Of a DNA stretch of 64,000 nucleotides, positions 45,900 to 58,116 are shown piece by piece. Each line of letters starts with the position of its first letter. The first letter of the stretch is position 1. Under the pieces are notes generated by a model that saw nothing but the letters and a program-made list of their open reading frames with translations, was not told the origin of the DNA and searched no databases. The stretch covers positions 24,308,549 to 24,372,548 of the forward strand of contig OX621234.1 of assembly GCA_951640165.1 (NCBI GenBank). The letters run 5' to 3'. Made by a program: the position numbers and the translations under genes. This stretch comes from Pseudoips prasinana (taxonomy: Eukaryota > Arthropoda > Insecta > Lepidoptera > Nolidae).

Positions 45900-47210
45900 C
45901 ATTCACTCAAAAAAGTATCGGGAATGGATGATTGGTTTATGGTTCCAACTTCAATTTTAGTTTTTTTTTGTTGTTGTTAGTTGGCACAACTGTTTTTCAT
46001 TTTGGCGCGGAGTTGGAGTTGCATCTGTTATTTATATTACATACAGTGCTGGTTCAAGTAATATCATATATAGTGTGTATTGCGAATTTCATAATGGACA
46101 AAAATATCGAACAAAGAGTTTATCTTAAATTTTGCATCGCTAATGGAATTTCGTGTTCGGAGTCACTGAAAATGTTAGAAGGCTTACGGTGAATTGACTT
46201 TATCAAAAACTAGTGCTTATGAGTGGTTAAAAGCGTTCAAAAGCGGTCGTGATGTGATGAAAGATTTGCCTCGCTCTGGTAGGCCATCAACGTCCGCAAC
46301 TGAAGTTAACATCGCAGAAGTAAAGGAAATAGTGACTGAAAATCCTCATTCAACTCTGAGAGAGATAGCCGCCGAACTTTCTGTATCTCACGTGTCGATT
46401 CGTACCATTTTAACTAATCATTTGGGTATGAAACAGGTTGCCGCTCGGCTAGTCCAAAAAGATCTGAATTTTCTCCAAAAACTCAATCGCATGAAAGTCG
46501 CTGAGGACATGGTAGAACGAGTCAATTCCGACCCAACATTCACAAAACGCATTGTTACTGGTGACGAGACGTGGGTTTACGAGTTTGACACGCAAACTAG
46601 TCAACAAGCTTCGGAGTAGCGCCTTCCAACTGAACCGAAACCGAAAAAACCACGCCAAAGTCGATCAAAAGTCAAAGTTATGTTGAATGTTTTCTTTCGC
46701 GGTGTTGTGCACTCTGAATTCTTACCGGAAGGTCCAACGGTAAATAAAGAATATTATTTGAGCGTTATGCGGCGTTTAAGAGAGCAAATTTGACGAAAAA
46801 GGCCAGATTTATGGAAAGAAAATTCTTGGATTTTGCACCACGATAATGCGCCTTTGCACAAGGCCATCATTGTGAACGAATTTTTGACCAAACACTCAAC
46901 AAATACCATCCAGCAACCACCATATTCATCAGATATGGCTCCAGCTGACTTCTTTCTTTTTCCTAAACTCAAATTACCACTTCGTGGTACCCGTTTTCAA
47001 TCGGTAGAAGACATAAAGGAGAATTCGCGGCGAGAACTGAACTCAATTCCGAAAGCAGCGTTTAAAAAATATTTTGATAATAGATTATTCGTTGGCGTAA
47101 GTGGATCGTTTCTGAAGGAGCATACTTTGAAGGTGATAAAATAAATTTGGATGAATAACAAACATTTTGTATATTATTGATCTTTTCCCGGTACTTTCTT
47201 GACAGACTGG
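45900..47210 (+). mobile_element. Mariner transposon
   Basis: Flanked by TA at 45898-45899 and 47211-47212. The ends share TCAA.AAAGTA.CGGGAA in inverted orientation (left from about 45907, right to about 47203). Length 1.31 kb is standard for mariner. Confidence 0.9.
46094..47158 (+). pseudogene. Mariner transposase, broken
   Basis: The frame starts MDKNIEQRVYLKFCIANGIS at 46094. A two-base deletion near 46178 changes frame; it continues LTLSKTSAYEWLKAFKSGRD with the helix-turn-helix region. Catalytic residues are visible: the first Asp in VTGDETWVYEFD, the second in HHDNAPLHKA and the third in PYSSDMAPADFF, matching the mariner D,D34D signature. Stops occur at 46617-46619 (TAG where Trp is expected) and 46791-46793 (TGA). 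Another frame change near 47080 moves the C-terminus (GAYFEGDKINLDE, ending at 47158) to a third frame. The RPSTSATEVNIAEVKEI and RREL..IPK blocks are otherwise well preserved, so decay is moderate. Confidence 0.95.
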
Positions 47211-47561
47211 TAATTTGAACAATTGAGACAAATAATTTTTTTTGTCCTAAACTCAAGCATGACATTTAAACACACCAATATTCATATACTATTTAGTGCT
47301 AGCTTAATGAAGCCAGCACAAAATAAGTAGTATATGAATTTTCCCAGCAACATCTCTCCCTAAATCTCCCTCTATTTGAATATTATCACCTATACACACA
47401 AATATTTAATATCTAAGGATCCAGTAAATTTGAAACATTTACACTCGATAAATTTGTTATAACGTCGAAGTTGAGTTACTTATTACGCCTATCGTAGTAG
47501 TATTGATGCTAGGTACTACGGTTGCCAAAATATGCTACGGTAGGCATAGCATGTTGGAACA

Positions 47562-47609
47562 ACTCAATCGCTACAACAAACATCGGAATGTTTGTTGTAG
47601 CGATTGAGT
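47562..47609. repeat. Perfect 22-bp hairpin, 4-base loop
   Basis: ACTCAATCGCTACAACAAAC-AT pairs exactly with its complement across CGGA. Confidence 0.95.
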
Positions 47610-48114
47610 CAAGCTTCACTCAACGGCTGCAGAACTTGCAATCGCGGGAAGTCTCCAAATAGCAATGCACTAAAGTTGTATCGAGCAATTTTGCATCATC
47701 AATGCAGATTGAAATTGGTGGAAGCTGATGACAAAAGTATCGCGTGTGCCATGATGCTAATGTGTCACTAGATATATTTAGAAGACAAAGCAATAAATAA
47801 AATGTTACAGATTCTATTAAAAAAGCGAGCTTTTAAACTCAACTCAACTCTTTTAGCTCTTAATTAATTTTGCATACGCGATAAAACATAAATAGGCATA
47901 GGTGCTAAAACTGGCAAAAAATAAACCGAAGCTTTAAATGTTAATAATGAACTACATAGTTTAAGATAAATTTTATGCCTATTTAAAAAAAAATCTAAAT
48001 GGATTGTTTCTAGCTACAACGTCGTACATAATGGCTATTATCATACATTCATAATGCTTCTGGTAGTGACGGTAAATTTCAGCTACAGTGACCAATAGTG
48101 TCACATTCTTATAA

Positions 48115-48240
48115 TCTAGTGGGTCTCTACTCGACCGGGCAGCACCGACGAGCTTTAGGTATTCTCCTAGGCATGGGCGTATGACAACGCCAACTTCAAG
48201 ACTCCGGGCTACTGGGCGGCTTTTTCCATTAAGATCTTAA
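48115..48240 (+). repeat. Single unit of the family arrayed at 54940-55470
   Basis: CATGGGCGTATGACAACGCC, then AACTTCAAGACTCCGGGCTAC and TTTTTCCATTAAGATC match the array blocks in order. Confidence 0.6.
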
Positions 48241-48603
48241 TAACACGCTACCAATAAACCAACGTGACAGTCAATTAGGCTATTATCATAATCAAATACA
48301 TCTGAACAAATTATCCATTTATTAGTTAAACCATTGAGCTATGTATAGAAAATGTTGTTGTAATCCTTGCGGTTATGTTCAATCAAGATTCAATATAATG
48401 GTAATGGTATGTTTAAAAAAACATATAACCATATTTATATTTTCTTTGTATATCTTAAAAATTAATTTTATTTTATATAGGGTCATCTTGGAAGCAAATC
48501 AAGCTTTTGAGATCGTTTTACTAAAGACGGAGAAATAAGCGTGAAACACACACACAAACAAAAAAGTAACATGAAGTCAAATTAAAAAAGATCTCTATTT
48601 TAA

Positions 48604-48631
48604 AATTGGTGGTTGTAAACAACCACCAATT
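48604..48631. repeat. Perfect 12-bp hairpin, 4-base loop
   Basis: AATTGGTGGTTG and its exact complement flank TAAA. Confidence 0.95.
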
Positions 48632-48773
48632 ATTCAAATTAAATGGTCAGATTGAGTTAAATTTAATTAAAGTTGAACTATTGGCATATTCTGTATTTTT
48701 TTAAAGATTAGAAATAATATGGCACTTTTTTATAAATGGAATATTTAATTATATGACAAATAGTCTCAAGATG

Positions 48774-48827
48774 CATTAAAAATATTTGTAGGGAAATCAT
48801 AAAATTTCCCTACAAATATTTTTAATG
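48774..48827. repeat. Perfect 23-bp hairpin, 8-base loop
   Basis: CATTAAAAATATTTGTAGGG-AAA pairs exactly with 48805-48827 across TCATAAAA. Confidence 0.95.
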
Positions 48828-49086
48828 AATTTAATATATTAACCGTTCCATTTCTAAGTATCTAAGTAACACATAGTAGACCGTTATATTCGTGAGCAAA
48901 AACTTGGATTAAAACCAGAACACTTACATTCGATGAATAATACCATGATATTAGAGCAAGCCAAAATCAATTAAATGATATATTATTAGATTAAACAACG
49001 AGCTGTAAACTCATATCATTAACTTGTCTGAGGCAAAATCCAAGTCACCCATTAAAATGCACTGATAGCTAGCAGTTTATGCATAA

Positions 49087-49258
49087 TCCTTACTAATGTT
49101 ATCAATGCGAAAGTAACTCTGTCTATCTGTCACACTTTCACGCAAAATCTACTGAATCGGTTTGAATGAAATTTGGTATACAGATGTCTAGAGCCTGAGA
49201 AAGGACATAAGATGCGAGGTTGAAAAGTTGTATGGAAGTATCGTAATTTAAGAGCTAG
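49087..49258 (+). mobile_element. Short Helitron-like repeat, plus orientation
   Basis: Begins TCCTTACTAATGTTATCAAT followed by GCGAAAGTAACTCTGTCT, the usual start of this lepidopteran family, and ends AAGAGCTAG. Confidence 0.6.
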
Positions 49259-49299
49259 AAGCTTTATTCTTATTTTTTAGGGTGTTGATTCGTTATAAA

Positions 49300-51176
49300 T
49301 AAATATGCCATTCAACGCTTGAACATGTTTTCATCAAATGCAGTCGGAAACGATAATATTACCCGTAATATGGCAGTTCCTATCCTCAATGAAATCCTTC
49401 CTATTATTTGCCATATCCTAAATTCTTCTATTACCCTTGGCATTTTTCCAGCCACATGTAAAGATGCTAAAATTATTCCTCTCCCCAAAAAATCCAATCC
49501 TACATCCTTTTCCGATAATCGCCCAATTTCTATACTACCTTTCCTCTCCAAAGTCCTGGAACACATCATTTATAATCAGTTTAGTACCTTTCTTCCTTAC
49601 CAATCCGGTTTCCGTCCTGGACACAGTACGACCACGGCCCTGGTCCATATTTCGGAGGACATAAGATCTAGTATAGAGCGCGGAGAACTGACAGTACTTG
49701 CTCTTCTGGATTTTTGCAATGCGTTTAATACCGTATATTTTGACATACTACTTGGAATCTTGCGCTCTCTTAACGTATCTCCAACGGTCATTGACTGGTT
49801 TCGTAGTTACCTGTCTGGCCGCCGGCAGTCTATTTGTATCGATCATCTTCATTCACTCGTTCATCTTGGTGCATCACTACTGCAGGCGTTCCTCAGGGTG
49901 GCGTTTTATCTCCTTTAATTTTTGCAGTTTTTATAAATTCTATCTCTAACTATGTTGTCTCCTTCACCACCTTTATGCTGACGACCTTCAAATATATTTA
50001 ATAACTCCCCTAGATAGGTTATCTTTTGCGATCAATTACATAAATACAGATTTAGCCAAAATTTGTGGGTGGAGTCGTGCATTCGGGCTTCAAGTCAATC
50101 CCAACAAGACACAAACCATCATAATTGGTAGCCCGAGGATGATATCAAAAGTATCATGGTCGCAGCTTCCACAAATAACGTTCGATGGCACTGTAATTGA
50201 GTTCAGTAGAAGTGTTAAGAATCTCGTCATCTTTTTCGATCGCAATTTGTCCTGGGATACTCAAATGAAGAGTGTTAGCCGTAGACTATACGCATCGTTT
50301 GATTATTTACGTCGACTACGCAATTTCCTGCCTATGACCACTAAAATTCCGCTCGCACAATCCCTTCTTCTTCCAATACTAGATTATGCAGATGTCAGCT
50401 ATCTAGATCTTACCCAAAAACCAGCTTGATAAACTTGAGCGCCTCCAAAATGTCAGCATAAGATTCATATTTGGCCTTCGCAAATATGATCATGTCTCTG
50501 AATTCCGTACTAAGCTCAAGTGGCTATCAATACGCCTTCGTCGGAATACTCATATACTCTCAATATTTTGTTTACTCCATCCTTTCCTTCATATCTTAAA
50601 AATCGGATTTCTTTTCTATACGAGTCACATTCAAGAGTTTTGCGATCATCGGAAAATCTTAAGTTAAAAATGCCAGCGCATTCCACAACTTTCCTTGATA
50701 AATCCTTCGATGTTCAGAGTGTTCGTTTGTGGAATGCACTGCCAATAACAGTGCACCAAGCACAAAGTTTACACAAGTTCCAGCGAAGTGTAAAAGATTA
50801 CTACCTATCACTATAGGATACATTGATAGAACAAGTAGGTAATATTGTAATATGTAAGTTTATATCTATTAAAGGTATGTATGTATGTATATAGTATGTA
50901 AGTATGTATTTTGTATATATAGTAGGCTCTTGTACTAAGTACCAATAGGTACTGTTACCAAATTTTTATGTTGTTGTTGTTATGTACATGTTATGTACAC
51001 CGACAACTGCCCTCTTAAATAATCCCTATTATTGTCCATTCTTTGGTTGTCTGGAAGAGATCACATTTTAGTGATAAGACCGCCAATTGTATACTTTTTA
51101 ATTATATGCTCCTGTACTGTATTATTTTAATATTGGTGTACAATAAAGAGTTAATCTATCTATCTATCTATGTTTT
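49300..51176 (+). pseudogene. Jockey-like LINE, reverse transcriptase and 3' end, broken
   Basis: The frame 49319-49918 enters the reverse transcriptase at NMAVPILNEILP, with KIIPLPKKSNPT, a RPISILPFLSKVLE block and QSGFRPGHSTTTAL. Motif A is LALLDFCNAFNTV. Near 49860 one base is missing and GVPQGGVLSP continues in another frame. Near 49967 a second shift precedes an intact motif C, HLYADDLQIYL (about 49968-50000), followed by GLQVNPNKTQTIIIG. An extra A near 50413 ends that frame, and the post-catalytic parts (RLQNVSIRFIFGLRKYDHVS; later SVRLWNALPITVHQ) end at 50816. The 3' untranslated region includes TTGTCTGGAAGAGATCACA and GGTGTACAATAAAGAG, and ends in (ATCT)n near 51176. The 5' half is absent. 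Confidence 0.92.
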
Positions 51177-51435
51177 ACCCTCAAAGGTGTAAAATAACAA
51201 TAGGGAAGAAAGTTTGTATGGACATATGTGTTGTTATGTTTATGTGAATGTTTTAGTAGTTTACGACAAGAAACAAAATATTAGAGATTTTCTGATGTAA
51301 CATTTTCGGAGGCATTACCAAATGTATGGACAAAATCGCGGGCACTACTGCTTAAATTATAAATAGCATTAAAAAGTATACTGAAGATTTTCAGTGACCG
51401 TTAGAGCTGTCATATTATATTTTTCTATTATATTG

Positions 51436-51684
51436 GCTACTAGCAGTGCCCGGGGAATTCGTTTCGCGTTATTAATATTTTTGTCCCTACCCGTTTGTCC
51501 CGCGTAATACTTCGGGTTAAACGTTCGGGATATCTTTTTTTGATAGCTACACTTACTGACACTTAACAATAACGTAGCTTTCTATTGGTGAAATAATTTT
51601 GAAAATCGGTTTAGTATATCCAGACATTACCCCTTACAACGTCACAAACTCACAAACGTTACCTCTTTATAATATTAGTATAGA
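51436..51684 (-). mobile_element. Helitron-like repeat, minus orientation
   Basis: ACTAGCAGTGCCCGGGGAAT at one end and CTTTATAATATTAGTATAGA at the other. About 245 bp, no gene. Confidence 0.55.
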
Positions 51685-52198
51685 CAAATAGACTTATACA
51701 CAAATAGAAATTTCACACAAATAGAAATATAACGGGGAATCTCGCAGTGCCACTTAGAAGATTTATTGTAAATCTACTATAAAACTATTCAGGGTCCCGC
51801 TCACACTAAAAGGCTATAAACATAACCAAAATCGGTCCGGTTGTCTACACTGTCTGTATCAGAGATGGTGTTATATACGGATTTCATTATGTTGTGATTT
51901 TCTCAATTTCCCAATTCGGAAAATTTTATATATTAACAATTATTATGTAATATCGAATTCATTTATTTATGATCTTAGCTAGCTTACGGCATTACGGCTT
52001 CGTTGGGATATATTAGATCGCTGCTTTTTTAACAATAATACTCGCATAATAATATTTTTAACAACACTCGCACTAAACAAATAAATTAACCAGTAACATA
52101 TTAAAAAAAACAAAGACAATTTCCCGATTTAAGTATAGCCTAAAACTGACAGAAAGCTGTACGTTTCAAAACAGTTTTATGAACATAGACAGACGACG

Positions 52199-52241
<43 letters not shown>

Positions 52242-53290
52242 TTACTGTTATTTGGCCAGCATGGTACAGATTTCTAAAGGTTACGTATGTATTGTATTAA
52301 CTTAACTACCTACATATTAAAATTTAATAAAATAACACTAAAATATAAGAAAAAAATATCCAAATTAATAAATTTTATATATGTTATATACCAATAAATA
52401 AAATTTATTGTTATTGTAAAAATTGGTTCAAATTTACATAATGGAAAGCACTCCGAGGTAGTTCGCCAAGCAAATTGTTTTAAGGAGATTAGTTACTCCA
52501 AATGTCTCGTGCTGTATATATTTTTTTGTTTTTATGTACAGCCTACTGCATAAAACAGTCCTACAAAATACTAGCACAGCAAGGTTAGTTCTATGTGAAT
52601 TAAGGAACAGTGTTTATAAATAAAGAAAACTTCACCCCCTCGTAAACTCTCTTCATAAAATTATCTAGAAAAGACATTTAATATTCTTATTTATTTTTTA
52701 AGGCACACCAACAGTATACATACACAACATTTAAATATTTAGATCACTATATAATTCAGTCCTTATATGTAAACCTATTAAAGGCATGCACAACATACAC
52801 GAAACAGACAAAGTTGGCATACATACAAGTTATTTGAAATTAAAAACAAACAGATATACTTTAACTAACACAGATTAAAAGGTATTAAAAGCAATACAAA
52901 ACTTATTGGACTGAGAAAAAAAAGTAACTATGCTAACGCTTCCAATATTTTATGCATATGTATTATTATTAATTCTTAATTAGTAGTCTTAATTCTTAAT
53001 AATACATATTCTTAATTAATAATGCCTACTTTAAGTAAATATTTTAAATACTGTTAGTAATTCTTACATACTTAATTTTTGCTATATTTATTTTTTGTTT
53101 TAACTATGCCCGAGTGAAACCAGACAGAAACCAGCGCTAAGTGAGATATTGATTAACCCTTCGGCAGAGCATGCAGGAGAAATATAAGTAGCAACTTATT
53201 CCTGTAGGTACTATCTTTTATTTTCAAACTTGTATGTATTTTATAATTTTAATTTGTTTTCTATGGACACGACATGTGTTGAATTAATAT
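51685..53290. other. AT-rich, long (AT) run
   Basis: An (AT)18 run at 52203-52239 ends TAGATTA like the family of dispersed repeats. No gene seen. Confidence 0.45.
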
Positions 53291-53313
53291 TATTTTCTTA
53301 CTTTCAGGTAAGT
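53291..53313 (+). promoter_or_regulatory. Candidate recursive-splicing ratchet point
   Basis: TATTTTCTTACTTTCAG is followed without any exon by GTAAGT, the join lying between 53307 and 53308. In Drosophila such zero-length exon sites split very long introns. It fits with the plus-strand exon at 2907-3023 and the lack of other exons, but a chance match or cryptic site is possible. Confidence 0.4.
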
Positions 53314-53783
53314 TCTTGTTTATACCAAAATCGAGAAATAAAACTAAATAACCGATTTTGACGGTGAACCTTAATTGCTTCAATCTCGTATAATATGTAT
53401 TTGTATTCAGTAAAAGTCTATGATTATTAGTAGCACTGTTAGGTATTATGAACAGTTAAGATTCTTCACTAACAAATATAGTTTCTGTTAGTATGTAATC
53501 CTTTCTGGAGCAATTTTGACTATCACATGACCGACTTTAACACAGATATATAAAGCGTTGCAATATAATGACAAACTACATAATAGAAAAGACAGAAGAA
53601 CAGGACGAGATAGTCAACGTCTGTCAACGTCATACTACTTAGCTTGACCACAAAACGGTTAGGTACGGGTACCTCATTATGTCCCCTAACCCATCTTATG
53701 ACGTCACGATAAACAACACGATGATAAGTCCATATGTATTCTGCTAACCATGACGACGTGTACTCGTAACACACTGCCATATG

Positions 53784-53990
53784 ACCCCACACTAGGCAGA
53801 GCCTGTACTATGGCAACGTCTGGTTGCCATCTATATTTCAAAATACACACATATTATAGATAAATTACACCCAGACACAGAAACAAATCATACACATCAC
53901 ATAAAAAATTATGTTAGGTGGGAATCGAACCCACGACTGCTGGTATAGCAGTCAGGCTCACAAACCTCTAGACTTATAGCCAAGTCAATA
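53784..53990 (-). mobile_element. tRNA-headed SINE, decayed
   Basis: In complement: GGGTTCGATTCCCACC (B box, about 53919-53934), then TGTCTGGGTGTAATTTATC. The head beyond the B box is damaged (GACTGCTATACCAGCAG). Confidence 0.75.
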
Positions 53991-54078
53991 CATTAGTTTC
54001 AGCAGTCAAGCAACTATCGATTAAGTGGTGCATAGGTATATTAAGTCATAACAATAAATATAAACTTTAACTTTTGAA

Positions 54079-54550
54079 GTGCCCATTCAGAGTCTCACCT
54101 CCCGAGATAGAGTGTACAATGCCTATGTCAGTAAAGTAAAAAGAGCCCAAAAAGTGAGTCCCGGTAAAGCGTCTAGTACCATTGAACCGTCCCGGGATAA
54201 CCCGCGCAGGCGATTGCAGGCCCCGCCTGGGGGCGTGTCGTATCATCCGGCATCCACCCCGCATCCCCCGCCCCTACTGAAGCGACCGGACGAGGCACCT
54301 CGCTTTTATCCCGGTTTCCTGTCGGTGGACGCTCGCTTTGCTCCGGTCTATCGATTTGTTTATTTTTTTTAACAAGACAAATAGGTCAGACGCTTCCCTT
54401 CCGAGTGTTGTGTGGCGTGTCGTGTCCGTGTCGTGTCCGGAGCGGCGGTAAACCGGCGCGCGGCAGTGTGGTGACGATGGACTGTGTCCGGTGTCGGCGG
54501 AGTCACTCACTGTCTTGTGTCTGGGATGGAGGACGTTGAATAAAGGTGAG
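54079..54550 (+). other. GC-rich island with open frame and splice-like ends
   Basis: After an acceptor-like TTTTGAAGTGCCCATTCAG (54090), a frame is open to 54372: SLTSRDRVYNAYVSKVKRAQ, then a Pro/Arg-rich segment and RFYPGFLSVDARF. A second part contains repeated GTGTCGTGTCC and ends AATAAAG at a GTGAGT donor (54546). It may be a host promoter with first exon, a GC-rich exon, or the 5' region of a retroelement. I do not recognise the peptide. The sharp rise in GC against AT-rich flanks is the main evidence that it is functional or recently inserted. Confidence 0.3.
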
Positions 54551-54939
54551 TGTGACCCCACTGGCTTCAAAAAGAATCGACTTGTAGAAAGTGAACCTGA
54601 AATTATATTCTCGGCTACCATTTTTACAACAAAAAATAACACACCTAGACTTCAAAAGTATGTTTAAAAATCTGTAGTAAACTTATCTATAAATCATAAC
54701 AGATAAAAAGTTACAACTTCACAAATGTTTCTAAAACAAACAATATGATTTTTATCGAACACAGTTTTTATTCATTTTCAACAATATTAAAAGTCAATTA
54801 TATAAAAGGTGAGTAAATAAATAATAATAATAGTACTCATAGCTAAACTTAAGCTACAGTGGCGTATATAACAATGGAGACTAGCCAACTACTAAGGACA
54901 CAATGTAGTTCCCAGCAGAGGTGCTATCTATACTCCTTT

Positions 54940-55470
54940 ACTCTCATAACCCTATCGCACAGGTATCAAACACAGGTCATCAGACTCAAAACCAACAGTC
55001 TTATATGCTCTGTAAGACACAGGCGCGTAACATTTCCAACTTCCAGACTCCAGGCTATTAATGCGTGTTTTTCCCCAAAACTCTGCGGACTCGCTACCCC
55101 TAGAATAACGTGGGAGTTGAATCTATGCTACCGTATTGCACGGATATCTGCAACAAGTCTTGAGATGCAAATCCGAAAATCTTACGTGCTCTTTAAGATA
55201 CGGGCGCGTAACACTTCCAACTTCCGGACCCAGCTACTAATGTGTGTTTTACTCACAAAATACCGCTAGAATCACATGCCAGTTGGAACAATCCTATCCT
55301 ATTGCACGGGTATCTGACACAAGTCATCAGACGCAGTACTGACAGTCATACATGCTCTCTAAGACACGGGCGTGTAACACTTCCATAATCCAGACTCCAG
55401 GCTACTAATGAGTATATTTCTCCAAAAACCTGCGGACTCCCTGCCGCTAGAATAACGTGGCAGTTAATAC
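54940..55470 (+). repeat. Three tandem units, 165-182 bp
   Basis: TGCTCT.TAAGACACGGGCGC with AACACTTCCAACTTCC and CTCCAGGCTACTAATG repeats at about 55006, 55188 and 55353; each unit also has TATTGCACGG.TATCTG and TAGAATAACGTGG. An open frame at 54859-55269 crosses two units and is probably incidental. Confidence 0.85.
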
Positions 55471-55933
55471 AACTTTTACCAATTAACCCACCAATTTAAA
55501 AGACGTTAATAGGTGTGTAGTGTTTTGTAGCACTTCCAACTTCCAGAAACAACACACAGACGTGTCTGAATTCATTTAAGTTTTAAAGTTTGAACATGTA
55601 ATTACTACACACTACAAGTAATCCAATATCTTAAAAGTACACTAATACTCTCAATTTTGATTTATAAGGGGTTAAAAGATTTCCATTTGGTTCATGTAAC
55701 AACCCTTTATAAAGTAATATGACTCAAATTTATGACCAGTTAACATGCAAACGAATTTTGTGTGCCTCATTATCTGTAAATGTTTAAGAAATAACAAGGC
55801 ACCCAATGAAGGGTGCAATGTTTACCAGTATAATAAAAGGATAACTATAATTTGTGCATGTAGTATCTTTATTATTCTTGTATATCTATTTAATCATTTT
55901 GAGAGATTTTATAAAAATATAATAATATGAAAT
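55471..55933. other. No recognisable feature
   Basis: AT-rich spacer; a short frame at 55745-55930 has no motif. Confidence 0.4.
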
Positions 55934-56123
55934 TTGGTTTTCAGAATATCACGTTTTTATAAGTACTTATCTGCAACACGACTGGAAAACGGAGTGATTA
56001 GGAATCCAGGGCCGAATTATGACGAGGACAAAGTAAAACAAATTGTTTTGGATATTTTCCCTACCTCCCATTTATCCCGGGATTTGATTTGCCCCAACTC
56101 TTTTATTCCATTCTCCAATCCCT
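55934..56123 (+). other. Unrecognised frame fused to a LINE 3' end
   Basis: A frame reads SATRLENGVIRNPGPNYDED, then KVKQIVLDIFPTSHLSRDL, after an acceptor-like TTTGGTTTTCAG at 55945. It runs into the LINE 3' region at 56124. No family recognised. It could be a host exon truncated by the insertion, or coding remains of an element. Confidence 0.25.
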
Positions 56124-56245
56124 GCATAGGTTGTCTGGAAGTGATCACATTTAGGTAGTGATATGGCCGCCAATTGTACAATTTTGTAATGGATCCTAGT
56201 TTCTTATTTTTATTTTACTTGGTGTACAATAAAATAATTACGTAT
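56124..56245 (+). mobile_element. 3' terminus of the Jockey-like LINE family
   Basis: GGTTGTCTGGAAGTGATCAC, GGCCGCCAATTGTACA and GGTGTACAATAAAATAA match the 3' untranslated region of the LINE at 51045-51165, same order and strand. Confidence 0.85.
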
Positions 56246-56520
56246 AGCTACATTTAATACTGAGATTTTCAGAAAAATTATATTTTATGACATGGAAAAA
56301 CAACGAAATATGTTAGCACTATTGAATGAAATAGAACTATTGTTTTAGAAACTGATTACTAAAACCTCTATTATATATTTATTTAATTACAAGAACTGCA
56401 TCAGTTCGGTGTCTACAAAAATTCTATAACTAAATCTGTTCATTCCCAAATACCACACGGCCCTACCCGATCAATACGGTTTCTCGAAGAAGCTCCTCTT
56501 GTGTTTGCTTAAGCTATCGT
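56246..56520. other. No recognisable feature
   Basis: AT-rich spacer. Confidence 0.4.
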
Positions 56521-56770
56521 ATCATCATCAGCCCGATATCTTCCACTGCTGGACATAGGCGTCCTCCAAAGATATTCATAACGTTCCCATTTGGAGTGGT
56601 ATACCGTGGTCACCACGCTTGGCATGCCAGTTGACGACCGCAGTTAGTTGGTAGCTAGTACACAGGTGACGGTGCAGTCCGACTACCTACTGTATCCCTT
56701 GACTACCTATTGCAGTCGCCTTTTACGCAACCCACGGGATGGCCCTTATTTTCTTTTTAGGCCAGAAACC
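56521..56770 (-). mobile_element. RTE-tailed short retroposon
   Basis: Starts TCATCATCAGCCCGATATCT and CCACTGCTGGACATAGGCG, the complement of an RTE-like 3' end; continues to CACGGGATGGCCC..TTAGGCCAGAAACCAC. A related copy is at 62877-63125. Confidence 0.75.
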
Positions 56771-56814
56771 ACTCGACTTAAGTATTGCCTTAGCTATGTT
56801 AATGCTATAGGCTA

Positions 56815-57052
56815 GGCTCTACCGGCTGATTCGTTGAACATCGGTTTCTAAAATGGCGTTCAAATAAATAAAGATTAAACATGACTTAATCAATCGTTAA
56901 ATCGGCTTCAACGTTGACAATCGATTCCGGACCATTTATGACGTCACATGTGATCATGGACCCCGATTTAACGATTGTTTAAGTCATATTTAACCTTTTT
57001 TATTTGAATGCCATTTAAGAAATCGATGTTCGGCGATTTAGCCGGTAGAGCC
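56815..57052. mobile_element. MITE with ~90-bp terminal inverted repeats
   Basis: GGCTCTACCGGCTGATTCG (left) and GGCTCTACCGGCTAAATCG (right, in complement). Pairing continues to about 56914 and 56966, including CAATCGTTAAATCGG. The centre has GACGTCACATGTGATC. No clear target duplication. Confidence 0.8.
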
Positions 57053-58116
57053 CCAGGTGGTCCATGTGCCTCCTTATTTAGTTATAACTAAATAGTAGTG
57101 GGTAAGTGTGTAAATACTCATCAAGATTTGGGTTTGACATAAGCAAATAATAAATATTATATACCGCAAACACCGTACCGTCAAAAAGGCTCGTTAGAAA
57201 TATGGTTCCATTTATAGATATTTTCGTACGTATATGAATGTTTAAGAACGCTTCTTATACTTAAAAATATTCAAATTTTTTATTATATAGTTTTAAATTA
57301 AAACAAAGCTGTGTTATTCATCTTACATCTTGTGATTAACCGCAGATAAAGAGGCTGGGTCAAATATTGTTACTAGAATTCTTCTGGAAAGAAAATGCTG
57401 AATAGAATAAGCTCTCGAACTCGGTAGTATAAATACGTATGCACGTACTGCATTATCAACTGGCGCTTATACCTTTTGTATTATGAAATTTAATTTGTAT
57501 ATATATGATTGCAAATATATATTTATATAACCTATTAATTACGCGATGGACTCTATACTGCGAGAAAGCTGCACATTTAAATAGGATTTAAATCAAAATT
57601 GAAATATAGAACTCTTTAAATAAGCCCAAGTTCGACAATCGAAACTAATGCAATTTAATACAACCTCCTACATACGTCAAATGTTCATGTCTAATTTGAA
57701 GGTTCTATTCACATAAAGATTCGTTGTTTTGAGCCTATTTTGCAGCTTTTATCTCTAGTTTTTATCTTTTCGTTGCCTTTTTCTTATTTCTGTTCCCTCC
57801 TAGTTCCCTCCAATCGCTTGGTCTATTCTGTTGTGGCTAGCTACCGGAATTTATCAAACTGCCTTCTGACCTCAAAGACAATGTGTCAGATTTAATTAGG
57901 CGTCTGACTGTCTGTCGCTTACCTTTTTCATAGATGTTTGACGACAACAAGACCCGTTCTGTTGCAAGGAGAGTGGTCCATTATCGTATTTTAGACAAGA
58001 TTTATAGTGCGGATGTCAAACCAGCAATTTTTCGGACCTAAAGGACGGACCACGAGGCATATATCGCTCTGATTAAAGTATTATTAGATATATTTCAAGT
58101 TAAATGAATACATATA
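57053..58116. other. No supported gene
   Basis: AT-rich; nothing recognised. Confidence 0.4.

Larger units (their letters stand above)
47213..49086. other. AT-rich spacer with three perfect hairpins
   Basis: No gene recognised. Hairpins at 47562-47609, 48604-48631 and 48774-48827 and a single repeat unit at 48115-48240 are listed separately. Confidence 0.45.

Noticed and set aside
54859..55269. 136-codon plus-strand frame as a gene
   Set aside because: It spans two units of a tandem repeat and breaks in the third.
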